Source of the DNA: Blasia pusilla | Lineage: Eukaryota > Marchantiophyta > Marchantiopsida > Blasiales | DNA length: 64,000 nt | Direction: 5' to 3' | Assembly (NCBI GenBank): GCA_050084515.1 | Contig: CM114272.1 | Location: forward strand, 42,284,001-42,348,000 | Part shown: piece by piece, positions 45,761-57,660 of the stretch | How the letters are laid out: every line of letters begins with the position of its first letter | Position numbering within the stretch: the stretch's first letter is position 1 | Made by a program: the position numbers and the translations under genes | Notes under the pieces: generated by a model | What the model was told of the DNA's origin: nothing | Databases searched by the model: none | What the model saw: only the letters and a program-made list of their open reading frames with translations

Positions 45761-46651
45761 TTCCTCCAATGCTAGAAATGAGAACGAGAAACTACGCCTT
45801 ACTACTTGGAAATGGAGTCCAAAATGAACTCTCTGAGACCTCTAAGGAGCTATCTAGATGGGCATGATACTAGTTTGGATGTGCACTTCATATGCCAAGC
45901 GCATTGGATTTTCAAATCAGTTATATGACTTAAGCAATAGGAATGTTAGAACCTCCTTGTATTCCCTTTACGAATATCAAGATACAATGCCAAGGAATTC
46001 GACCCGTTGTGCCTCGAATACACATTGAATCAAGCCTGGAAAAGGCGTTGTTCTCTACTCTAAAACTTGACAAGCGATCTTCCTTTAGGCTCGGAATTCA
46101 AAGTATCTGAAAACCCCCGAGAGGCATTTTCTATCCTACCGCAATTGACATAAAAATAAACTCCTATTGAACTCCATCGTAGATCAAATCAAAAACAACA
46201 CAGGTGTTGTATTCGGAAGGAGAAGAAAAAATAACCTCACGATTGTAATTCCGCGTCGACCTACAAAAGATCAAAAACCGGGCGCTCACATTCTTCCCTT
46301 ACTTGCAAAGCAAGCGCTCTACACCTCCGGTGCAGCGAGATCGATAGCAAAAAAATGATATGGGAAAACATTGCTACTTATACTTGTCATTCATGACAGA
46401 CTCGATGTTCGACTAGCGGTCTAGATTAGATCCATGTCAACACACCTACATTACTTAACCTAATACTCACATTCATTTCAAAATTCAAATTTGGACGTCA
46501 CAGATTCAAGATCTGTGTCAGAGAAAGATATCGTGCATTAGTCAAAACCGCATATGTCAAAATCATCCGAGCCACTCCTCAATCAGTTATGAAAACCAAT
46601 GGCTGAGATTGACGAAAGGGCATGGATCGATCACCTCAAACTGACTTCACT

Positions 46652-46728
46652 TGGAATCCTATATAATCCTCGCTCATTCCATTAGAGTGGTTTTCTAATG
46701 GAATGAGCAAGGATTACATAGGATTCCA
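46652..46728. repeat. 35-bp-arm hairpin
   Basis: Arms 46652-46686 and 46694-46728 are inverted copies with two mismatches, loop GTGGTTT. Both mismatches would be G-U pairs in one RNA strand, so the RNA would fold as a continuous stem. A foldback/MITE or a microRNA-type precursor are both possible. Confidence 0.88.
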
Positions 46729-47319
46729 ACCCAACCTTATGAGCCCAGTCTTCCAACGTCCTCTGTCCCTCCCCAGCCGTTCTCTTCAATCCATAAGGGC
46801 GCTATACCACATGATCATAATCGTAACCATAGTCTAGAGACATCAGGCCTCCACATATCGTAAGCTTATGAATTGAACCTCTATACGGGCTCTACACATA
46901 AGTCCTCTATTTTTTCCTCTTCTGGGCCATCTTTCCTTTCATAATCCATTCCACTTAGGATCTCTAACCACACACATTGGTAAAATAATGAGGGCCTCCG
47001 CTAGTTCAACCAATCAATTTGTGACTTCAAATCTTGCTTCATCATTGTCCCTCGATAAACAAATCGCCTTGATACATAGTCAAATCACCTTCAAATAATC
47101 TTGTAAGTGTGACGCAAACTCCGTAATTTATGATTTCCAGTACTATTTTTGGAATAGATTTATAGAGATGACCATAATATTGGATACTATAGATCCGAAT
47201 GTGTCCAAGTGACATCCACCTTAGAAAGTCAGCTGAGAGTTTGTCAGTTGGGTGACAAGTTGTCCATCTCCAACTTACGCGGAAAGACGTTCGATGTTCT
47301 TTTGAATGGGATGTTAAGA

Positions 47320-48280
47320 TCCGTTAAATGATCACCAAAGTCCCAATCGGACTTGCCCTTCTTCATCCCGATTGGATCTTAAGGTCCAATTCACCCATAG
47401 TCCAGTGACCCTTTGATCAGATCTTAAGATCCGAATCTAGGGCATTCGGCCCGTTGGAAGGTCATTGAGAACTACAGTTCCCAATCACCTTCAGGTGAGA
47501 GAATGTTGGCCTTCGGGCTCGAAAACTCTCTCCTCTATTTACTAGGAATATTGGGAACTATAGTTCCAGTCAGAGACCTACGCTAGAGGCTGACGCTTTT
47601 CTCTGCTTAAGAGTGGACCTTAAGATCCACCCTTCCCAACGGGATCTTAAGATCCAATTCCCCCTTTGTCCTCTGACGCGTATATCGGATCTTAGGTTCC
47701 AATTCATGGTCATTTGGGCATCCGCGTGCCTACGAGCGGACAATCCACATTTCTTCTTAAGAGATATCCCACGATTCACAGAATCGCGATAGATGTGCAA
47801 AGGAGTTGTTTTCAACTCCCTGATGACTTCATGAGGGGGCTAGATCCTCAAAGCAATCGGAACCAGAGTTCCAATAGGACTTGCCCTTTCTCATCCTGAT
47901 TGGATCTTAAGGACCAGTTCACTCATAGTCTAGTGACCCTTCAATCATATCTTAAGCTCCAAATCTAGGGCATTCGGCCCTCCGCGTGCCTACGAGCAGA
48001 ACCTACCAATATCGCTAGAAGCTGTCTGTTCCCGTCTTGCGTAGAGGCGCTCGATGTTCTTTCGAATGGGATCTCAACATCCGTCGGGAAGGTCATTCAG
48101 AACTACAGTTTCCCAATCATCTCCAGGTGAGAGAAGGCTGGCGCAAAGCAGGTTATGTTGAACTTTCTGCTGACTTTATTATGTGGATGGCACATCTCCC
48201 CATTCGGAACCTGAGTTCCAATCGGACACACCCTATAGGTTGTCACTCTTCCCGAATGGATCTTAAGGTCCAATTCGCCC
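47320..48280. repeat. Degenerate repeat block rich in GGATCTTAAGATCC and GGAACTnnAGTTCC
   Basis: Exact GGATCTTAAGATCC at 47642-47655, near copies at about 47376, 47428, 47619, 47894 and 48242, and exact GGAACTATAGTTCC at 47554-47567. Two longer blocks (about 47280-47500 and 47870-48120) repeat 'gcgctcgatgttctttcgaatggg' (first copy slightly different) and 'tctagggcattcggccc'. Confidence 0.8.
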
Positions 48281-48419
48281 TGTGCAATAAGATGATTATA
48301 GTTCTGTCCCACTTTCCATTCAGAGTATGTCTAACAATTAATTGTCACTTTAATGTTATGGTCCAGATCTCATATTTATGCAATGGAATTCTGCATCGGT
48401 GATGTAGTGTATCTATAGG

Positions 48420-49251
48420 ATGGATCATCCATCTTTGTTGGAAGAGCTAGAATCATGGACACCAATTCCGAGAGAATAGTCCACATCATACCACTTGGTA
48501 AGGACTCCTTGTATATGTCTCTAGAGGAAGTCTTCGGAAGTTCAACAAGCTATTAGAATGGAGAACCTTTGTCCGATTTCATTGGAGCATTCATCACATG
48601 GCCTCGTATTGGAGTTACAATGACTAATACATGTGGTGGACGTGAGGATGTGGAAGGAGAGCCTCATTGCCCCACACAGTATTCAAAGAAAGTTTTCTTA
48701 AAAGATTTGAAGGGATCAGAGCTTCTTATTGGTTCAGGGTGTGTTGTTGAAAGCTTCGATTCATATGAGATCCAACCTATGTCCTTCTTTGACAACCAAC
48801 GGCAACCGTGGGTGTGCCTAATAGTTGATGAGTAATACTACGAACCAACTACCCACCCAGATGGAAGAAGGCTACAAGATATGCCGGGAATGTTTGCAAA
48901 ATATCCCAGATATCTAATTACAGAAAAATACAATGATACCAGGATATTAGGAAGAGGAAGCACTCAGCCTGCAATACCTCCACTGACATACAAGTTGCGG
49001 TTCCCATGATTGATCATATGGAATCAGTCCTTTTACCGGTGCAACTTACAAAGAACGATGAATGTCTAAATATCGGAGAGGGAATTTTTCACTATGTCAA
49101 TCCAAACGACAAAGTTGGTGGTCAAAGATTGGGGGATCACCATGTTGGCGTATTCATTACCAACATCACGAGTCGTCTTACATGCCACAAGGTTCTTGAA
49201 AGGAACTTAGTCATATGGCCTACGACATCCTGCATTGTTAAAGATGGATGA
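48420..49251 (+). pseudogene. Coding remnant upstream of the DUF7869-type transposase
   Basis: Frame 48569-48835 reads 'FIGAFITWPRIGVTMTNTCG', 'VFLKDLKGSELLIGSGCVVE' and 'PWVCLIVDE', somewhat like plant transposon-associated domains (DUF8039-like: secreted-looking beta segments ending V-V-DE), but I am not sure. Frame 49006-49251 gives 'LPVQLTKNDECLNIGEGIFH' and 'VGGQRLGDHHVGVFITNI'. Stops lie between them. Position and strand suggest they belong with the transposase gene that follows. Confidence 0.35.
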
Positions 49252-49644
49252 GACTTGCGGACATGCTACTTGGAGTGTTCAACCGTGTTCTGAGGGGCCG
49301 TTGAAGCAATAACAAGCAAGAGGAAGAGAGCTTACACCTACACTTATCGGTATAAAAAGAGATGTCTATCGGGAGCAACCAAAACGAACAAAAAGCTAAC
49401 AAAGGAAGATATATCACAAGTGGCGTCAAAAAATTGTTGAAGATAATTCTGTTGCCAATATACGCCGAGAGATGTTGTTCGTTCAAGCAGAGAGAAGTAT
49501 TGGAACAAAATCTTTCAGGAAAGAAGGGAATCATTTGACGTCATGATCCCTTTGTCTTACTTCATTGACGGACAAAGGGTTGTGCAATTGGAAGATAGAA
49601 CGATGTGCCTTTCAGGTTGGCGATAGATCCATGGTCTTGGAAAA

Positions 49645-51540
49645 ATGAGTTTCGAGGACGAAGTAAGAAATGTCAGAGATGGCAAGACGCGGATGGGGCA
49701 TGGGAACCTAGGAAGAAATTGCATAACCAAGAGGACGGCACAAGCGGTGGAAAAAATCAAGCTAATAATTGAGAAGACTGGAGATCGGATGCCTCACAAG
49801 GAAAGAACAATGTCAGACACGAGAAGAGAGGAATTGATTTGGTTGCCTCAATTTTTCTCTTGGAAGTATATACGAGAAGTAGTCAATAAGAAAGGAGGGA
49901 AATTGGGATTAGTGGGAGTCTCACAATCAACTATCAGTCAAATCAAAAAACTATATTTCTCCAATGTTGCTATTCACAAATCAAGTGATAACTTTTCTCG
50001 GTGCGCGACGTGTGCAATGCTAAAGTCTCTGGGAAATACAACATCGACAAACGAGGAGAAGCCTGTTATTAAGGAACGGGAAGTCGAACATAATGATCTG
50101 CAAAGGTCTCAAAGGAGTTTATATTACACTTGGCGAGCAGAATCCGTGCGCCATCTCGAGTCTTATCTTTGCCTAATCCACGACAAAATGGATAGTTTCA
50201 AAACAGGTTTGCCAAGAGTGTGGCAACAAACCAAAGATTTGGCCTTGGCTCAACCGTTTCCAATTACTTGTACAGGTAAATATTATGGAATAACACTCCA
50301 TTATACTAGAAAATGGTTTAGGGTGCAGGTGACAGTTAGCAAGTTCATAGGGCTATCTTGATCCAATTAACATAATAGGACTTAAGTTCCCATTTTTAAT
50401 CCATACCCAAAACTATTTCCTAAGGAGAAAGAGACGGGTCTATGCCTGATCCATTAATCGGAACTGAAGTTCTCATAGGGTGTTACATTTCTTATATTTT
50501 TTGCCTAATGGATTTTACGGACGCATGTGGTACTTGCCGCACGTACCTAGTTTGGAGAAACGGTACCTTCTTTAAGTACTTGAATATTAAGTTGAATTAA
50601 CTTTTACTCACTCTATTTCTTATTGCAAGTATCTTGACTCATGGGCATGGACCGTGTACAATTGCTCAATTTGACATAGGAGTCTACAAGCAGGGATCTA
50701 ATTAGACAATTGGAACATTGGCAAAGTTGTTTGGGAGTTTGGAAAATCCCCGCGGTGAAAGACATGAATTCTTGGACGGGCCCGACCTAACTCCACTTCA
50801 CAGTCGATTCTTAAAAGGGAGGGAAAAGCTTGATGGATTACTCCGTGCAGCCTATAGGCTCACGGAGTGTGCCGAAGAGAGACCAAGCAAACTGCCTAAG
50901 ATTCTGAATGTACAAATGGAAAACTTTGGAAAAGATAACAAAAATATTTACGTCATGGTGTATTTGGCCCTTCTTGTTCACAGGGAGGTATTCGAAGAAG
51001 TCACTTGGCTTTTCTCATCCCCAAGCACACTAACGAAGATGTTGATGCTATGTTTAGCAAGTTCTTGGGAACTTTGCGGCGACACAATGCATACACCTTC
51101 AAAGATCTTGTGACATATTTTTTCAACTCCACCTCACCGAATCCAGCACCACAAGTGGTTCAAGACATTCCTGACTTCAAGGAGTACTTGAAAGGTTTCA
51201 TTGGGCCTAAGAGGAAAAATCAGTGGTATGGACTATAGAAGCCAGGTCGATTCCGATTTACTGGATCTCCGGATGGTATGGCCATCATGCATTACAAGAT
51301 GTATGGTTCCGAGAAAGAGTGGCTACCGAATGAGCGTGGTTATGAAGTGTTATTACGTCATGAAATTACTGGACATGCTCTTATCCCTACTAGGAATCCA
51401 AAGTGCTTACTGTCCACACCCTTGAAGGCATTTTCCGATGTGAAGAAAGATGTATCTCAGTACATTGAGTACTTTGATAAGATGGGAAGCAAGTCTTCCA
51501 TAGGCATAAAGGTGGAGTTCCAAAAACTAGCACGGCAATA
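49645..51540 (+). pseudogene. DDE-like transposase gene (DUF7869-type), broken
   Basis: First open stretch (49645-50361): 'FSRCATCAMLKSL' (Cys pair), 'HLESYLCLIHDKMDSFKTGL' (first acidic residue in an H-D-x-M-D-x-x-KT-x-LP context). After a likely intron (donor 'acaggtaaat' near 50275) comes 50718 onward: 'LPKILNVQMENFGKDNKN', 'VMVYLALLVHREVFEEV', then, after a one-base frameshift near 51000, 'KHTNEDVDAMFSKFLGTLRR' and 'HNAYTFKDL'. The series (C..C, DGMD-KT-LP, Q-DN--DNKN, GHTHEDVD-MFS) is that of the transposase-derived DUF7869 proteins I know from moss and oomycete genomes. The second acidic site is E for D. Stops follow at 51236 and 51538. Confidence 0.65.
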
Positions 51541-51599
51541 GAGGAAAATGATCAAGGAATTGGACCGGTTGTTTCCTTGGAAACCTTGAGGACAAGGTT

Positions 51600-52237
51600 C
51601 AAAACTTGCGATTAAATCACAAAATAGCAGTAAATGAAGATTCTTCTATCAATAATAGGACCAGTTTGATAGCCCATGACATCGCTTCATCATTCTCTGA
51701 GACATTGGAAGATTTTTTGCCTCTAATTAAACAAAACACTCAAGTTCCTATTATCTTTGGAAGTGGAATTCCTCCAAATCGAGATCACTATTGTGGGCCC
51801 ACTAGATTCATGCCTAGAGTTGATATGTTATCAATGGAGGAAACAGAAGTTGGATTGGTAGATTTCAATGTTGGAGACTTTGTCATAATTAGACCTGGAC
51901 AAGAAAGAAACAAATATCCTATATGGATGGGACAAGTTCTAGTTGGAGTTGGTGAAGATATAAATTTCATAATTCAGTATTGGTGGCCATTAAATACATT
52001 TGGAAGAGGGAACATAGCCCCAAGTAGGAGATATCAAAATTGGGTGTAAAAAAATGGGACAAGAATAGTAGAGAAAAACCAATGTTGTGTCCACATGACT
52101 TGGTTATAGCATCTTTTGCTAATTCTACATATGCAATAGAGGGTGGACTAGTGAGTATCCCCATTGACGTGGTTAATTTTATAAAGTCTAGAATAACTTT
52201 TGGCACTAACCTAGTACTAGAAGATAGAGATGACTAG
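51600..52237 (+). pseudogene. C-terminal part of the DUF7869-type gene
   Basis: Frame 51606-52049 contains 'GLVDFNVGDFVIIRPGQERN' and 'YPIWMGQVLVGVGEDINFII', then 'YWWP'. A basic-protein segment binding-type fold (GD-V-I---PGE---PIW-G-V) is common near the end of such transposase-like proteins. A second frame runs to 52237 with 'FANSTYAIEGGLVSIP'. They are probably the last exon(s) of the gene above. Confidence 0.5.
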
Positions 52238-52539
52238 TAACAACAACACAATTACTATAAGCCCGTGTTACAATTTAATATAATGTTATTGAGAGTCATC
52301 ACATGATTTTATGAAGATTCTTTACATTTCTACATATGGTTTGTCATTAAGATTATTGAATAAATTTTTTTTGTAGAAGCTTTCACAATTGGAATCGGAT
52401 TCCATGTTCTTCCCATTTTAAATTTTATTGTTTAGTATCGTGCTTCAACTTGCACCATGTAGTTTCATTCATCCATTTGGACTTTAGATGAAAACCAATT
52501 TTTCCTAAGTAAAACTACACTCTATATCATAGTAACTCC

Positions 52540-53176
52540 CAAGCCAAAAGCCCTAACCTTAAGCTATAAACCCTAAACCCTAGCCCAAAAACCCTACACC
52601 CTAACCCCCAAGCCAAACACTCTAAACACAAGGCCTAAAACCCTAAACCTTAATCCCCAAGCAAAAAACCCTAAACCCTAAAACCTAAGCAATAAATCCT
52701 AAACCCTAAGCAAAAAACCCTCAACTCTAGAACCTAAGCTGTAAACCCTAAACCCTAACCCCTAAGCCAAAGACCCTAAGGCCTAAGACATAACCCCTAA
52801 CCTCTAAGCCAAAAACTCTTAACACTAGGGCAAAAACCCTAAACCTTAATCCCTAAGCAAAAAGCCCTAAGCCCTAACTTAAAGCCAAACACCCTAAACC
52901 CTAAAACCTAAGCAATAAACCCTAAGCCCTAGGCAAAAAACCCTAAACCCTAGAAACTAAGCAATAAACCCTAAACCCTAGGCAATAAACCCTAAATCCT
53001 AACCACTAAGCCAAAAACCCTAAAGCTTAGGACATAACCCCTAACCCCTAAGCCAAAAACTCTAAACACTAGGCCAAAAACCCTAAGCTTGAACCCCTAA
53101 GCAAAAAACCCTAAACCCTAACTTAAAGCCAAACACCTTAAACCCTAAAACCTAAGCAATAAACCCTAAACCCTAA
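52540..53176 (+). repeat. Degenerate telomere-like CCCTAAA array
   Basis: Over 600 bp of 'aaccctaaaccctaa' units with a higher-order spacer 'ctaagccaaaa' or 'ctaagcaataa'. Plant telomeres use TTTAGGG. The irregular spacers and the unrelated sequence on both sides show it is interstitial, not a chromosome end. It leads directly into a 91-bp unit (53177-53267) that is found inverted at 57461-57551. Confidence 0.9.
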
Positions 53177-53267
53177 TACTCCCATTACACTATGTCCTAG
53201 TGTACTAATAATCATTTTAGAACAAAACCTAGTTTTCTAAAATACTACATTTGTCGAAATTGGTGTT
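53177..53267 (+). repeat. 91-bp unit attached to the telomere-like array
   Basis: About 89% identical by eye (roughly ten differences) to the reverse complement of 57461-57551. In both places a CCCTAA-type array lies on the same side of the unit. Confidence 0.85.
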
Positions 53268-53579
53268 TCATATGTTAGTATGAGATTTATTTCTATCTAA
53301 GGGAAGACTTACAATTTGGCTCTTAGCTACACAACATCTTTGAATTGAAAATACATGTAACAATCGCAAGCACTCATCTCCATATACTTTTAGTTATATT
53401 TTGAAGAAGTTCTTGGAATATATTAAGGTAATGATTGGTAATTTAAATTCCTATATCATTTCCAACTCGTACATCCTCATGAATGGTCATCAACTAGTGT
53501 CTACATATGATCTTTATTCATCCTATACTAGTAAAGTATCTTATATTTTCATATATTGCACGATATATTAGAATATATG

Positions 53580-54230
53580 GAGGATATATTAGAATATATG
53601 CACTATATTTGGAGGATGTGGATGTTATGATAGATGAGACGTAAGAAGAGATAGTATCGAGGCCTTAGAGGGGTCATGTATTTCCCTATTTTGAGAGTTC
53701 TCATGTGACTTACTCTTAAGAGATATCTTACAAGTGTAGGTCATCCTTCCTTTATGAGGAGAGGCAACCTTAGAGAGGTCGATCCTTCCATCCTTTGTAT
53801 GGTGCTACTTGGGCCTATAGGATCGAGGGTTAGTTGGTAGTTGGTCTCATGAAAGGACCATATGTATAGTTACGATGGAGTTAGTACCTTGTGTATTGAA
53901 GGTTGTTAGTGATCTGCTCAGAGAAAGTACCTGCGTGTACAAGTCAACCATAGAGGTGCCGAGGGGGAGTATACCTCAGATGAAGCTCATCTAGAGCTCA
54001 TCTTCCTTGGATTAGACCCATGTTGGGATCCGTGATAGAGTGCAGCTTGCATGTATTGAGACTAGTCTAGATTCTCTCTTGAAAAGTGGAGTAGGATTGA
54101 TCGGAGATCACACACATTGAGAGTATATTTCAGCCTTTCTCTTATTGTTACCATAGTGTGTATGAGTGGATGTTTGGATGAAGCATAGCTTATTGCAGGT
54201 TTCATCAGATTTCACATTCCGCATCAACTT
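53580..54230 (+). mobile_element. Possible diverged 5' LTR of copy 2
   Basis: Near 54065-54210 the order 'ctagattctc...tggagta.gatt' and then 'gcaggtttcatcagatttcac' resembles the copy 1 LTR ('ctagattctcccatcgtggagt', 'gtaggtttcacacggatttcac'). Earlier sequence is not clearly alignable. This is the expected place for the 5' LTR of copy 2, but the call is tentative. Confidence 0.4.
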
Positions 54231-55500
54231 TATATCCAAGAAACATACAAGAGAACGTGAGACTCAATTTCAGGTGTAGAGCACAAGTGAGGTGCCGTGG
54301 GTTTGCACAAATTGTAAGGTAGTATATCATGACCATGTGGGAGGATATGGGGCACAAAAATTGCTGAAATCGAAGTTTGATGTTCAAAATTGAGAAATCC
54401 GTGAAGTGAAGTAGACTTGACAAGAATTGAAGAAAGGAAGGCTTCTCAATTCTGGTGGAGTTGCCCAAGAGTGGAGAAATTTAGGATCAAGTTATAGGGA
54501 CATAGTTCTTGAGACAATTTTGATGAGGAAATAAGTATTAAGTGTGACTTGATTGAGTGTGGGTAAATCAGCAAGTGTGTGGGAGCTTCATTGCTGATTT
54601 TGAGTGAGACTCGTTTGATTATGGACCAAATGAGATGGAAGTTGGTCAGGAGGATAATCAAGCAAGAAGCAAAAGTGAGATGGGCATAGTTGTGTTACAT
54701 TGTGCAGGTTTTTTGAAATCTGAGTTCGTCATTGGAACAAGTGCAAAAAATTGAGTTCGACAATGAAAGCGGACCATAAAAATAGCTCATTTGAGGAAGA
54801 TTCCAAAATTATTCCCCACAATCACATAGATTCCCTGAGAAGAGCGGGTCAACGACATGGAAAGGGCAGGAGATCGGCGCTAGAGCTGTTGTGGGAGGCA
54901 TCAGAACTTGAGTTATGATAGCCATTGTTTGGAAAAGTGAGAAGAAGTAAGCAGGAGAGCTTCTCACTCTTAGACTCTTAGACTAATGGAACTCAAGTTC
55001 CGATACCTTCTTGTGAACGTGGTTCAAGAAAGGCAAGGAAGATGCTACGTGGTGTAGCTTTCCTTGTGTGAGAGGTTGAACAAGTTGGGATGCCTCTAGT
55101 GTGGAGGATCTAATGTCACTATTGCGGAGTCGTTACTAGAGCATAGTTGGAGTTGCTATCCACGGAGTTGGTGGAATATTAATGGAGGAGAGACATGGGA
55201 ACTTAAGTTCCAATTGAGATATGAGTCATTCCATGATACAGTCCAAAAGCAAAGCAATGAAGAGGGAATCGGAATTGAATTTTTGATTCAAGAGGAAGTC
55301 ACCTCTAGGGCGCAACGCGGCGCGGCAAGGGCCGCAAGGGGGACAAGTGAGTTGCAAAAGGGATTTGGAACTCAAGTTCCAATTCTAGCACAATTGAGCC
55401 TAGACGTGGTTCATCTGCATGGTGGTCATCTTGGCGGCATGGCACAGAGTGACAAGGAAGCAAGGAGGAGATTGGAACTCAAGTTCCAATCCACCTCCAA
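54231..55500 (+). other. Leader/gag region of copy 2 with palindrome cluster
   Basis: No intact gene. Four exact GGAACTnnAGTTCC palindromes lie at 54988-55001, 55198-55211, 55367-55380 and 55474-55487. Some gag similarity is expected here but I could not align it with copy 1. Confidence 0.45.
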
Positions 55501-55541
55501 CTGTGTATGAGGCGGCCCAAGGGAGACCACCCTTACCTTAG

Positions 55542-55760
55542 TGTGATCATTGCCAGAGATATGGTCACACACATGAGAGATGTTTTGAGCTCCAACCATA
55601 GTTGTGCCTAGATAGAGGTCAAGGACTTGGAGATGGTATAGGACAAGGTGTAGGAGGTCAATGATGTGGACGTGGTGGAGGCAATATCCCACCACCTACC
55701 AGAGCAAGTGGAGAACTTGCATAAGGGGCAACCATGGCAAGGATTACTTAGTTGGAGCAA
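55542..55760 (+). pseudogene. gag zinc knuckle of copy 2
   Basis: Codons at 55542-55592 give 'CDHCQRYGHTHERCFEL', a canonical CX2CX4HX4C knuckle equivalent to 'CDHCGRPGHPRERCFDL' in copy 1. A Gly/Arg-rich stretch follows with stops. Sequence to about 56540 is the decayed linker to the protease. Confidence 0.8.
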
Positions 55761-57460
55761 TGTCTTTAGGCTATGACGGCTCAACAAGCATCTACATCAT
55801 GTGAAGGGGTGCGTCAACTTCTGGATCTACCCACGCCCAGGATATGGCGGAAGATCTAGGAGGTATGAGATTTCTTTGCAAAACCACACAAGTGGATGTA
55901 GATGCAGTGGTTACGAGAGGCGCAATAAGAGCTTTCGAGCCATGAGGATAAGATGTGGAGTACATTGGATCCCCAAAGGACTTAAGTTGGGAGGCAGGGT
56001 AGACTCTCTCACTCATTTACATTGTTAGGAACCCATCGATGGTTCCTAAACGTCCGTAGAGGAGTCTTGTTGTCGTAGATGCCGATGTAGTTAGAGGAGC
56101 AAGTGAGGCAAGTAGGTCTACCGTGCCTATGCAGCATTCAACACGGATTAGCATTGGCACATTGCGAGAGATGGCGACAACTTCGTGCAGAGTCCCACTA
56201 TTTATGGCCAGGGACTTGATGCACGTGGAAGTCGACCAGTTCAGGTTTTCCAATTGGCGGCGACGTTCTGTGAGAGCGATGATTTTGGTTCTTCTAGTGT
56301 TGAGACTCGCACAAGAGATGTGGTGGATGTACCGCTGGAGTAGGTGCTAGAGCAGGTGCTCGTAACAAAGTCCACACAGAGTTGGCATGGAAGAGCAGCT
56401 ATAGTGGAGGAGTTGCCAACTAGCCTAGTTATAGAGTGCGCAGTTGTCTCACCAGGAGTTGTTGTCTTGGGGAGCTGTAGCGCTAGCATATTCTCGTATG
56501 TCGAGTTGTCTCCATGTTCAGGTTCCATCGAAGCTCTCCTATGAACGCACGAATAGACTAGGCCACTTTTTATCTCCAAGTTTTATAATAGATTTCAGTG
56601 ATTTCGTCACTTTGTGTTTTCTCATAGAAATTTTTTTTTAAATTATTGGAAAAATCACTTTTCTGCGCAAGTATGAGAATGCTAACTAGTAATTTAAAAA
56701 ACTTGCGTCAATGGCATAAAAAAATTTAGTTATAACAAAATTATTAGGACTTTAAATAAGGAATTTTTTTTCATGGGAGACATTTAGAGGATGGAAAAAA
56801 AACAAAAAAAATTCTAGATTGTAACTCGCCTACATAAAGATCAAGGGTGTTGAAATCCTCACCAATAATCCAAAGATGATTTCCATCTCCTTAAACATAG
56901 TGAGACATCGACATTGTGTCCATGCGACCGTCTTACATGTTTGGATACTAATATATATCCAATGTAATTCCAAAAGTAAGGGGCGTATTAGGGCATTAGA
57001 GGCAAAGGCCAAGATATTTAGTATTTTGAACAAGACCACCGATCCTAAAAATATTGTGAATGTGGGAATTGTTTTTTGCCACATTCTAGGATCAATATAG
57101 AGTAGACAATAGAGGTTAACGTTTGACTTATTTCGAACATATATATGAGTCTTTATAAAGAAAGAATAATTTTTGAAATGTTTTACTTGATACTTGTTTG
57201 AAATGTGCATTATCCATGTGTATCCCATTTGATTCACAACACTTTTGTAATTGATAATGATTTCTCCTTTTTTTTTAATTGATATGAGTATCCTATAAGA
57301 TCAAAAAGAGTCGTGTGTCCATAAATAACATTAAATCAGGGAAAAAAAAACACACTTTTTTGAAAGAAATCTCACAGATTATTGAATAGTTTGAATCAGG
57401 ATAGAATATTTTTCATGCAATTAATTGATTGGATTTGCGATATTTAGAGTAACTAAACAT

Positions 57461-57551
57461 AACATCAATTTCGACAAATCTGATCTTTTAGAAAACTCGG
57501 TTTTGTTCTAATATGATTATTAGCACACTATAACATAGTGTAATGGGAGTA
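57461..57551 (-). repeat. 91-bp unit, inverted copy
   Basis: Reverse complement of the unit at 53177-53267. Confidence 0.85.
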
Positions 57552-57579
57552 CAACTTAGGTTTTACTCTCTATGTCAAC

Positions 57580-57660
57580 CATGTTTATGGCTTAGAGTTT
57601 AGGGTTTATGGCTTAGGGTGTAGGGTTGATGTGTTAGGGTTGAGGGTTTAGATTAATATA
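57580..57660 (-). repeat. Short telomere-like TTTAGGG block
   Basis: 'tttagggtttatggcttagg' and variants; on the minus strand this is CCCTAAA with the same CTAAGCC spacer as the array at 52.5 kb. Confidence 0.8.

Noticed and set aside
46167-46358. Small basic open frame (63 codons)
   Set aside because: Basic composition made me consider a histone or ribosomal protein, but no motif fits and there is no supporting context.
52540-53176. A true chromosome end
   Set aside because: The CCCTAA units are degenerate with spacers and are followed by more than 10 kb of ordinary DNA.
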